NCBI GenBank assembly: GCA_901472405.1
Contig: LR590463.1
Span: 2,418,001 to 2,482,000 of the forward strand
Direction: 5' to 3'
DNA: 64,000 nt
DNA from: Serratia rubidaea
Lineage (GTDB): Bacteria; Pseudomonadota; Gammaproteobacteria; Enterobacterales; Enterobacteriaceae
The notes under the pieces were generated by a model, which saw only the letters and a program-made list of their open reading frames with translations, was not told the DNA's origin and did not search any database. Positions 57,085-64,000 of this stretch are shown piece by piece. The translations under genes and the position numbers were made by a program. Position 1 is the stretch's first letter. Each line of letters begins with the position of its first letter.

Positions 57085-58140
57085 TTATTGATCCCAGCGG
57101 GCGCGCTGCATATCGATAACAAAACGGTATTTTACATCGCCCTGCAGCATGCGGCTGAACGCCGTTTCCACCTCATCGGCCGCAATCAGCTCTACGTCGG
57201 CGGTGATATTGTGGCGGCCGCAGAAATCGAGCATCGCCTGCGTTTCCGCAATGCTGCCGATGGAGGTGCCGGTAATGCTCAGGCGGCGGAACACCATCGG
57301 CGTGACGTCCGTCGGCGGGTGCGGACTGTCTGGAATGCCGACCAGCACCAGATGGCCGTTGGTTTTCAGGCAGGCCAGGTAGGGATCGAGCTGGTGCGGC
57401 GCAGCCACGCAGTCGAGGATGATGTCCAGCGAGTGCTGTTGGGCGGCCATCTGCCCGGCATCTTTAGACACCACCACCTGGCTGGCGCCCAGACGCCGTG
57501 CATCGGCGCCTTTTTCCGGCGAGGTGGTGAACAGCGTGACTTCCGCCCCCAGCGCGCTGGCCAGTTTCACCGCCATATGTCCCAGGCCGCCGAGGCCGAT
57601 CACGCCGACCCTGGCGCCCGGCTGCAGCTTCAGATGCTGCAACGGCGACCAGACGGTCACGCCGGCGCACAGCAGCGGCGCTACCGCGTGCAACGGCAGG
57701 TTTTGCGGCACCGAGACCACAAAATGCTGGTCCACCACGATTTGCTCGGCGTAGCCGCCGGTGGTCAGCCTGCCGGTGTATCTGTCGGTGCCGTTATAGG
57801 TCGGCACAAAGCCGCTTTCACAGTACTGCTCTTCCTGCTGGCGGCAGAAGTGGCAGTCGCCGCAGGAGTCCACCATCACGCCGACGCCCACCAGGTCGCC
57901 CGGCTGAAAACGGGTTACCGCCGCGCCGGTGGCCCGCACCCGGCCGACAATCTCATGGCCCGGCACCAGCGGGTAGTTGCTGACGCCCCATTCGTTACGC
58001 GCCATATGCAAATCGGAATGGCACACCCCGCAGTACAGAATCTCAATGCTGACGTCTTGCGGCTGCACATCACGCAGCGCGATCTGGACGGGAGCCAACG
58101 GGCGGTCGGCGTGGCTGGCCGCGATAGCGTTAATTTTCAT
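57085..58140 (-). CDS. Zinc-dependent alcohol dehydrogenase / aldehyde reductase (YahK type)
   Basis: 351 residues. Catalytic zinc in ILYCGVCHSDLH and PLVPGHEIVG; the structural zinc cysteines in SCGDCHFCRQQEEQYC; NADP-binding VGVIGLGGLGHMAVKLA; ending in GDVKYRFVIDMQ. It closely follows E. coli YahK in order and motifs, an NADPH-dependent aldehyde reductase of broad range. Divergent from an HxlR regulator. Confidence 0.92.
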   Translation of the reverse strand: MKINAIAASHADRPLAPVQIALRDVQPQDVSIEILYCGVCHSDLHMARNEWGVSNYPLVPGHEIVGRVRATGAAVTRFQPGDLVGVGVMVDSCGDCHFCRQQEEQYCESGFVPTYNGTDRYTGRLTTGGYAEQIVVDQHFVVSVPQNLPLHAVAPLLCAGVTVWSPLQHLKLQPGARVGVIGLGGLGHMAVKLASALGAEVTLFTTSPEKGADARRLGASQVVVSKDAGQMAAQQHSLDIILDCVAAPHQLDPYLACLKTNGHLVLVGIPDSPHPPTDVTPMVFRRLSITGTSIGSIAETQAMLDFCGRHNITADVELIAADEVETAFSRMLQGDVKYRFVIDMQRARWDQ

Positions 58141-58235
58141 CGTGTCACCTTCAGTTATCTGGTCTGCCCGCAGCCGTAGAGGCTACAGCGCTAGGGCGGC
58201 AGACTATAGACAAAAGGTTTCCTTTATTGATAGTA

Positions 58236-58251
58236 GTCACCATTTGGTAAC
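58236..58251. promoter_or_regulatory. Operator-like inverted repeat between the yahK-type gene and hxlR
   Basis: GTCACC-ATTT-GGTAAC is an inverted repeat with one mismatch, located 22 bases before the HxlR start and 95 bases before the reductase start, a plausible HxlR binding site for both. Confidence 0.5.
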
Positions 58252-58272
58252 CATGAAGTTCAGGAGTGTGAC

Positions 58273-58668
58273 ATGCCGGATTGGATCGATGGGAAAGTCT
58301 ATTTTTATGCCGACTCGGCGCCGCGCCGGCTGATGTCGCTGTTTGCCGTCAAGTGGAGCACTATGGTGCTGCATGCGCTGTGGCATTGGCCGCAGCCGGG
58401 CGCACGCACCGGCGAGCTGCAGCGCAGCCTGCAGGGGATCTCCAAGAAGATGCTGTTCCAGACGCTGCGTGAGCTGGAGCTGCGCGGGCTGATTGCCCGT
58501 AAGGTGTATCAGGTGGTGCCGCCGAAGGTGGAATACTCGCTGACCCCGCTGGGGCGCACGCTGGCGCAGCCGATTGAGCAGATGTATCAGTGGGGGTTGG
58601 ATAACCAGGCGGCGCTGGATGAAATGGAGCAGAATCTGGCGCGCAATGCGCAGCACGATGAGAAGTGA
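58273..58668 (+). CDS. HxlR-family regulator
   Basis: 131 residues, HxlR winged helix: GELQRSLQGISKKMLFQTLR, ELELRGLIARKVYQVVPPKV, EYSLTPLGRTLAQPI. The usual N-terminal redox cysteine of many HxlR proteins (as in HypR) is absent; there is no cysteine in the protein. Likely regulates the divergent reductase. Confidence 0.88.
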   Translation: MPDWIDGKVYFYADSAPRRLMSLFAVKWSTMVLHALWHWPQPGARTGELQRSLQGISKKMLFQTLRELELRGLIARKVYQVVPPKVEYSLTPLGRTLAQPIEQMYQWGLDNQAALDEMEQNLARNAQHDEK

Positions 58669-58674
58669 GGCCAT

Positions 58675-58706
58675 AAAAAAAGCCGGCAACCCGCAGGTTA
58701 CCGGCT
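58675..58706 (-). terminator. Intrinsic terminator of dat-ddc
   Basis: Stem AGCCGGCAACC / GGTTACCGGCT (58681-58691 / 58696-58706, one G-T pair), followed on the minus strand by a run of seven T. It also lies just after the HxlR stop. Confidence 0.85.
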
Positions 58707-58726
58707 TAGCCGTGACGGCGGAGCGG

Positions 58727-60192
58727 TTAGGCGTTCGCCAGGCCCTGCGCGGCGCTGTCCACCAGGTCCAGCAGACGCTTGACGTCGTCCAGCGTGACCG
58801 TCGGGTTCAGCAGCGTCAGCTTCAGGCAGGTGACGCCGTTAAACTCGGTCACGCCGACGTTGGCCTGGCCGGATTCCAGCAGGTTATCGCCGATGCGCTG
58901 GTTCAGCAACGCCACCGCGGCGTCGTCCGTCTGCTGCGCCGGGCGCGAGCGGAACAGCACGCTGGCCAGCTGCGGCTGCATCACCAGTTCCAGCGTCGGC
59001 TGCGCGCTGACGTATTCCGCCACCTGCTGCGACAGGGTAATGCCGTGATCGATAATCTCGGCATACTGCTTCTGTCCCAGCGCTTCCAGCCCCATCCACA
59101 GTTTCAACGCGTCAAAACGGCGGGTGGTCTGCAGCGATTTGGACACCAGGTTCGGCACGCCCTGCGCTTCGTCGAACTCGGAGTTCAGATAGGCCGCCTG
59201 ATAGCGCATCAGCTCATAGTGACGCGCCTCTTTCAGCAGGAACGCACCGCAGCTGATGGTCTGGAAGAACTGCTTGTGGAAGTCCAGGGTGATGGAGTCC
59301 ACCAGTTCAATACCGTCCAGATAGTGGCGGTACTGCTCAGACAGCAGCAGCGCGCCGCCCCAGGCGGCATCGACGTGCAGCCAGATCTGGTGCTGCGCCG
59401 CAATCTGCGCGATATCGCGCCAGCGGGTCGATCGCCCGGCGTCGGTGGTGCCGGCGGTAGCGACAATCGCCATAATCTGTTCGCCGTTGGCGTGCGCCTG
59501 CGCCACTTTTTCCGCCAGATCGTTCAGATCCATGCGCGCGTACTCGTCGGTCTTCACCTGCGTGACGCACTGATAGCCGAAGCCCAGCAGCGCCATGTTC
59601 TTCTGCACCGAGAAGTGGGCATTGGCAGAGCAGAACACCTTGATTTTACGCAGGTCGCCGATCAGGCCGTCCTGCTGCACAGAATGTCCCTGGCGGGCGA
59701 AGAAGGCGTCGCGCGCCAGCATCAGCCCCATCAGGTTGCTCTGGGTGCCGCCGCTGGTGAACACGCCGGCGTCGCCGGCCTGGTAACCCACGCGCTCGCG
59801 CAGCCACTCGATCAGCTTCATCTCGATGATGGTGGCAGACGGCTCTGGTCCCAGGAGTCCATGCTCTGGTTGGTGGCGTTAATCAGCACCTCGGCGGCCT
59901 GGCTGACGACCAGGCTCGGGCAGTGCAGGTGCGCCACGCACTGCGGATGGTGCACCGCCAGGCTGTCCTGCAGGAAGTATTCCACCGCACGTTCAATCGC
60001 CGCCTGGTTGCCCAGGCCCTGCGGATTGAAGTCCAGCTGAATGCGTTCGCGCAGTTCGGCCACGGTTTTACCCTGATACATTTCAGGCTGCTGCAGCCAC
60101 TGCGCCACCGCCTCGCTGCTCTGGGCGATCGCCTGCTGGTAGGCTTCAATGCTCTGCGTTGAACCGGCCAGAATCGGGTTTGGTTTGGACAT
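58727..60192 (-). CDS. ddc: L-2,4-diaminobutyrate decarboxylase, one missing base
   Basis: About 488 residues after repair. Group II PLP decarboxylase: HCPSLVVSQAAEVLINATNQ, FTSGGTQSNLMGLMLARDAF, and the PLP lysine in ITLDFHKQFFQTISCGAFLL. The start at 60192 (MSKPNPILAG) with GGAG upstream is preferred over the GTG at 60207. The frame breaks near 59840: SMDSWDQS should continue PSATIIEMKLIEW, one C missing. The enzyme converts diaminobutyrate to 1,3-diaminopropane, next to dat. Confidence 0.93.
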
Positions 60193-60207
60193 GACGTTCA
60201 ACTCCAC

Positions 60208-61592
60208 TCAGACAGGCTTGACGCCCGCGCTCAACAGAGCATTTTCAAATTTATCCAGGAACACGCCCAGCTCTTCATTGCTGATCAGCAGGGAAGGCAA
60301 CAGACGCAGCACGCTACCGTGACGGCCGCCGCGCTCCAGAATCAGGCCGCCTTCAAAGCATTTTTTCTGCAGCAGCGCGGACAGCTCGCCGTCGGCAGGG
60401 TAGCTGCCCATGTGATCCGGCGCTTCGTGCGGCTTGACGATCTCGATGCCGAGCATCAGACCCAGGCCGCGCACCGTGGCCGATAACCGGGTAACGCTGC
60501 TGCAGTTCAGCCAGTTTGCCTTTCAGCCATTCGCCCTGTGCGGCGACTTTATCGGCAATGTTGTTTTCCTGCAGGTACTTCAGCGTGGTCAGGCCGGTGG
60601 CCATTGCCAGCTGGTTGCCGCGGAAGGTGCCGGTGTGGTGGCCAGGCTCCCAGGCGTCGAACTGCTTCTTGATGCCCAGCACCGCCAGCGGCAGACCGCC
60701 GCCGACCGCTTTCGACATCACGATGATGTCCGGCTCGATACCGGCGTGCTCGAAGGCGAAGAATTTACCGGTACGGGCAAAGCCAGCCTGCACTTCGTCG
60801 ACGATCAGCAGAATGCCGTGCTCCTGCGTCACCTTACGGATGCGCTGGCAGCCATTCGACCGGGGCAGGGTTGACGCCGCCTTCACCCTGAACGGCTTCC
60901 AGGATCACCGCTGCCGGTTTGCGTACGCCGCTTTCGACATCGTTAATCAGGTTTTCGAAGTAGTAGCTCAGCGCCTTGACGCCGGCTTCGCCGCCGATAC
61001 CCAGCGGGCAGCGGTATTCATGCGGGTAAGGCATAAACTGCACTTCCGGCATCATGCCGTTGATGGCTTCTTTCGGCGACAGGTTGCCGGTGACCGACAG
61101 CGCGCCGTGGGTCATACCGTGGTAACCGCCGGAGAAGCTGATCACGGCGCTGCGGCCAGTGTGCTTCTTCGCCAGTTTCAGCGCGGCTTCCACCGCGTCA
61201 GCGCCGGACGGGCCGCAGAACTGCAGGCAGTACTCTTTCCCCTGGCCCGGCAGTAAAGAGAGCAGGTGGGCGGAGAAACCGTCTTTTAACGGCGTGGTCA
61301 GATCGAGCGTATGTAACGGCAAGCCGCTGGTAATGACATTTTGGATGCTCTGCAGGACATCAGGATGATTATGACCCAGCGCCAACGTACCGGCGCCGGC
61401 CAGGCAATCCAGATATTGTTTGTTTTCAACATCGGTCAGCCAGACACCCTGAGCCTTCGCAATCGCTAATGGCAATTTACGAGGGTAACTCCTAACGTTT
61501 GATTCAAATTCGGCCTGTCTGGCCAAATAGGCTTCGTTGTTTCCATTAAATGAATCGGCACCTAAAGTATCAATACGGACTTTATCCGTCAT
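60208..61592 (-). CDS. dat: Diaminobutyrate--2-oxoglutarate transaminase, two extra bases
   Basis: About 460 residues after repair. PLP lysine in [40 protein letters not shown] before it; [20 protein letters not shown] and [20 protein letters not shown] near the start. [20 protein letters not shown] is the start, with the second of two adjacent ATGs having a better-spaced AGGAG. The breaks near 60846 (PVEWL should continue [13 protein letters not shown]) and near 60482 (before [16 protein letters not shown]) fit one extra base each. The ddc start follows 15 bases after its stop. Confidence 0.92.
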
Positions 61593-62354
61593 CATATCAC
61601 TCCTACAACCAGGGTTATTGGCAACCCCTGATTGAATAAATTGAATTAACAAATGATTTGCTCTACCTAAAAGCGCGCCCAATATATTGTTTTTTTAACC
61701 TGTGGCTCAATCATTTATTTTGTTTAATTTTGTTTAGATTTTCCCTATATGAATCAATATGTTGTTGATTTAATGGCCGGAAGTGGGCGCCATAACAGAA
61801 TCGCGACGGGTTTAACAAGAGGGCGGGCTGTTACTTTTTTGCAACATACTGTCTTGTAAAGGAATTTTTATCATTATGTAGAAGAAGAAGATGCCTGCGA
61901 CGACGGTGGCAAACGCTAAGCGATTATTTATAAACCACATTTATTTTATCGCTAGCCGTTTCCAGGATAAATAATAAGGGTTTTTACGGCGGGATAACCT
62001 GCGTGCGCATAGAGCAAAAAGTTATTAATTAACCGCCGGCTAAACCAGCAAAAGGCATATCGAACGCCGTCATTGCCGCACAGACAGAAAGCTCTGAATT
62101 TTTTACCGGCGCCGTTTGTTAACCGTTACTCATCTAATAATTGGTTCACCGAAGCAAGTTTGCGCGTTCCCGGGGCCTGGCCTACAGTAATCTGGCGTCA
62201 CGAAACTGTCATATTCCTTGCCCGACTTTGCTGTTATTCATTACTTCAACACCATGCGGATTTTTGTAGGTGGCGGGGCAGTTATTAACCCCGCCGTATC
62301 AAGGTCAGCCTTCATTGCCTGAAGGCTGGAACGTTCGCATAAGGAAAGTACCCG
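61593..62354. other. Divergent intergenic region between dat and the LPMO-like gene
   Basis: About 760 AT-rich bases, with no convincing gene. The part near dat and the part near the LPMO-like gene should hold promoters. No repeat or recognised operator was seen. Confidence 0.4.
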
Positions 62355-63131
62355 ATGAGTAACCACACCAAGACCCTGTCATTATGTGCTCTGCTGGCGT
62401 TAACCTGTTCCTTGTCCGCGCAGGCTGAGGAAGCCAAGCAACAAGCGGGGCAGGAAGCCCAACAAAGCATCGGCCCGAAACATGGCGCTACGCTGATCCC
62501 CAAAGCGCGTCAGGTGGTCTGCGAGAATGACGGCGGTTATAACTACCCCGACGACGGCTCTAAAATTCCGAACGCCGCCTGCCGCGCCGCCTTCCTGTTT
62601 AAACAGGACAGCATCCCGATCTGGGAGCGTCGACAGATGTTCACCGAATGGCCGGCCTACTCACAAAACCTGGAAGGCACCGGCTCGCCAGCGGATAAAG
62701 TGCCTGACGGGCATCTGTGCTCCGCCGGGATCGCCAAGTTTGAAGGCATCGACCAGCCGCATAAAGATTGGCAGGTGTCCAGCGTCACGGTTAAAGACGG
62801 CAAGGCGACGCTGTACTATGACGCCACCAAGATCCATGAGCCCAGCAAGTGGGATATTTATATCGCCAAAAAAGAGTTTGACCCAACCACGCAGAAGCTG
62901 AGCTGGGACGCATTGGAACCGCTGAAGGTCACCGAGGTGATTGTTCCGCCGGGTACTGACGGTGGCGTTTATCAGATCGAGGTGGAAATTCCGCAAGATC
63001 GGGTAAACAGTCAACATACCTTGCTGTATGTACAGTGGGAGCGCATCGATCCGGCGCGGGAAACCTTCTTCAGCTGTAGCGACGTCAGCTTTACCGCCAC
63101 GCCAACCAAAGCGAAACTGACCAACGGTTAA
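62355..63131 (+). CDS. AA10 LPMO-like chitin-binding protein with an extra N-terminal segment
   Basis: 258 residues. Signal peptide to AQA (residue 24). From residue 43 it follows the AA10 lytic polysaccharide monooxygenase pattern: HGATLIPKARQVVCENDG, IPDGHLCSAGIAKFEGIDQP-like region, the second-histidine region with His161 in KIHEPSKWDIYI, and FFSCSDVSF near the end. In LPMOs the first His of the mature protein must be N-terminal to bind copper. Here His43 follows 18 residues (EEAKQQAGQEAQQSIGPK), so either a second cut occurs or the protein is a divergent non-enzymatic binder. Good Shine-Dalgarno (AAGGAAAG). Confidence 0.75.
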   Translation: MSNHTKTLSLCALLALTCSLSAQAEEAKQQAGQEAQQSIGPKHGATLIPKARQVVCENDGGYNYPDDGSKIPNAACRAAFLFKQDSIPIWERRQMFTEWPAYSQNLEGTGSPADKVPDGHLCSAGIAKFEGIDQPHKDWQVSSVTVKDGKATLYYDATKIHEPSKWDIYIAKKEFDPTTQKLSWDALEPLKVTEVIVPPGTDGGVYQIEVEIPQDRVNSQHTLLYVQWERIDPARETFFSCSDVSFTATPTKAKLTNG

Positions 63132-63142
63132 TGCCGCTTGCT

Positions 63143-63168
63143 GATGCCGGGTGCCATCGCCCGGCATC
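63143..63168 (+). terminator. Hairpin after the LPMO-like gene
   Basis: Stem GATGCCGGG / CCCGGCATC (63143-63151 / 63160-63168) with an 8-base loop. The T run after it is weak (GTGTTCC). Confidence 0.5.
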
Positions 63169-63210
63169 GTGTTCCACCTATTTGCGTCATCACCCAACAC
63201 GCCGATCCGA

Positions 63211-63254
63211 TTGACATCAATATGCAACTTTATATTATATAAATATGTATATTG
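63211..63254 (+). promoter_or_regulatory. Promoter and AT-rich operator of the arsR-type/yeeE genes
   Basis: -35 TTGACA (63211-63216) with -10-like TTATAT near 63235-63240. An inverted repeat CAATAT (63218-63223) / ATATTG (63249-63254) flanks an AT-only core, as at BigR/YgaV-type operators. Confidence 0.5.
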
Positions 63255-63278
63255 AATGATATTGCGGTGCACCTGACA

Positions 63279-63614
63279 ATGACTCCGATAAATCAACAAC
63301 AAATGCGCGCTGCCGCCGCCAGGACGGCAGAGATCCTCAAATCCATCGCCAATGAAGATCGCCTGCTGCTGCTGTGCCATCTCAGCCAGGGCGAGGCGTC
63401 GGTAGGGGAAATGGAAACCGCGCTGGGCATTACCCAACCTACGCTGTCGCAACAGCTGGGCGTCCTGCGGCGTAAACAGCTGGTGGCTACCCGCCGCGCC
63501 GGCAAACAGATTTTCTATCGTATCGCCTCGCCGGATGTGCTGGTGCTGCTGACGACGCTGTATCAGCTGTATTGCCCGGCAGCGAATGAAGAGGAGAAGC
63601 ATCATGACGATTGA
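63279..63614 (+). CDS. ArsR/SmtB-family regulator with two conserved cysteines (BigR/YgaV/SqrR type)
   Basis: 111 residues from MTPINQQQMRAAAARTAEIL (ATG 63279; upstream ATG 63252 overlaps the AT-rich operator). ArsR HTH: EMETALGITQPTLSQQLGVL. Two cysteines, LLLLCHLSQGE and YQLYCPAANEE, lie where BigR, SqrR and YgaV have the pair that forms a disulfide or polysulfide link on sensing reactive sulfur. It overlaps a YeeE/YedE gene by 11 bases. Confidence 0.85.
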   Translation: MTPINQQQMRAAAARTAEILKSIANEDRLLLLCHLSQGEASVGEMETALGITQPTLSQQLGVLRRKQLVATRRAGKQIFYRIASPDVLVLLTTLYQLYCPAANEEEKHHDD

Positions 63615-64000
63615 TATCGCGCACTTTACGCCGCTGCAGAGCTTTTTCGGCGGCCTGCTGATCGGCGGCGCCGTCTGGATGCTGTTGCTGTTTTGCGGCC
63701 GCGTCGCCGGTATCAGCGGCATCATGGGCAGCCTATTGACGCGGGCAACCAGGGATAAAGGCTGGCGGCTGGCCTTTTTGATCGGCATGGTCCTGTCACC
63801 GCTGCTGTACCGACTGGCCGCGCCGCTGCCGGAGATTGAGATTGCGGCTTCGTGGCCGCGGCTGATCGTTGCCGGGCTGTTGGTGGGCATCGGCACGCGC
63901 TACGCCTCCGGCTGTACCAGCGGGCACGGGGTGTGCGGGTTGGCGAGGCTGTCGCGGCGTTCGCTGGCGGCCACTGCGACATTTATCGTGACGGCGATGA
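63604..64000 (+). CDS. YeeE/YedE-family sulfur-compound transporter, cut by the window end
   Basis: The first ~132 residues are visible: MTIDIAHFTPLQSFFGGLLI, a membrane span, then RVAGISGIMGSLLTRATRDK and the conserved GCTSGHGVCG, typical of the YeeE/YedE (DUF395) thiosulfate/sulfur transporters. Overlaps the regulator gene, so translation is coupled. Such ArsR-YeeE pairs handle sulfide or persulfide in other bacteria. The C-terminus is outside the window. Confidence 0.85.
   Translation, partial: MTIDIAHFTPLQSFFGGLLIGGAVWMLLLFCGRVAGISGIMGSLLTRATRDKGWRLAFLIGMVLSPLLYRLAAPLPEIEIAASWPRLIVAGLLVGIGTRYASGCTSGHGVCGLARLSRRSLAATATFIVTAM

Noticed and set aside
1..64000. CRISPR arrays, tRNA or rRNA genes, complete prophage or IS element
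   Set aside because: I looked for regularly spaced repeats, tRNA cloverleaf-like segments, transposases and integrases and found none that I can support by eye; a tRNA or short repeat scan by program would settle it.

Overview
The window looks like a GC-rich (roughly 58-60% by eye) enterobacterial chromosome, most probably Serratia or a close relative. The grounds are a chromosomal Qnr pentapeptide protein of the QnrB/SmaQnr type, an MgtS small protein, E. coli-type Gcd and CcdAB, a pqqABCDEF operon of the Klebsiella/Serratia type, and an isomaltulose (pal) cluster like that of Erwinia rhapontici. The genus is inferred, not proven.

Layout. 1-12.1 kb: metabolic genes (gamma-glutamyltransferase, SDR/LysR pair, OxlT-like MFS, aldehyde dehydrogenase, DJ-1-like protein, AraC regulator, EamA exporter) and a second, stand-alone EF-G. 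12.4-13.2 kb: an AT-rich pair resembling a type VI L,D-transpeptidase-fold effector (Tlde1/DUF2778) with a membrane immunity protein, coupled by an ATGA overlap. 13.4-14.0 kb: a perfect PhoP box, mgtS and two further small ORFs. 14.2-16.6 kb: a large MscS-type channel. 16.7-25.4 kb: an orphan PTS EIIB-like domain and a LysR-controlled alpha-glucoside ABC/GH4/GH13 operon (pal type). 25.5-27.5 kb: TetR, alpha/beta hydrolase and DMT protein. 28.1-29.9 kb: topAI-yjhQ toxin/antitoxin divergent from qnr. 30-32 kb: LysR and quinone oxidoreductase. 32.1-47.1 kb: a PQQ island with the whole pqq operon, three quinoprotein dehydrogenases, a dipeptidase and ccdAB. 47.2-56.4 kb: an eight-gene ectoine/hydroxyectoine catabolic operon. 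57-58.7 kb: YahK-type reductase and HxlR. 58.7-61.6 kb: dat-ddc for 1,3-diaminopropane. 62.3-64 kb: an unusual LPMO-like protein and a two-cysteine ArsR with a YeeE/YedE gene cut by the window end.

How the genes work together. PQQ is made and used within the same 15 kb: PqqA-F make the cofactor, while Gcd, a Gcd paralogue and a soluble sugar dehydrogenase consume it. The ectoine operon yields 2,4-diaminobutyrate and aspartate semialdehyde, the two compounds that the nearby Dat interconverts and Ddc drains to diaminopropane. The pal cluster imports and hydrolyses non-phosphorylated alpha-glucosides. An identical-geometry inverted repeat suggests that the orphan EIIB gene belongs to the same regulon.

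Caveat on sequence quality. Eighteen genes carry about 25 single-base frameshifts, most of them at short G/C runs, spread across unrelated, otherwise well-conserved genes. This looks like residual sequencing error rather than gene decay, so these genes are annotated over their full span as one CDS.
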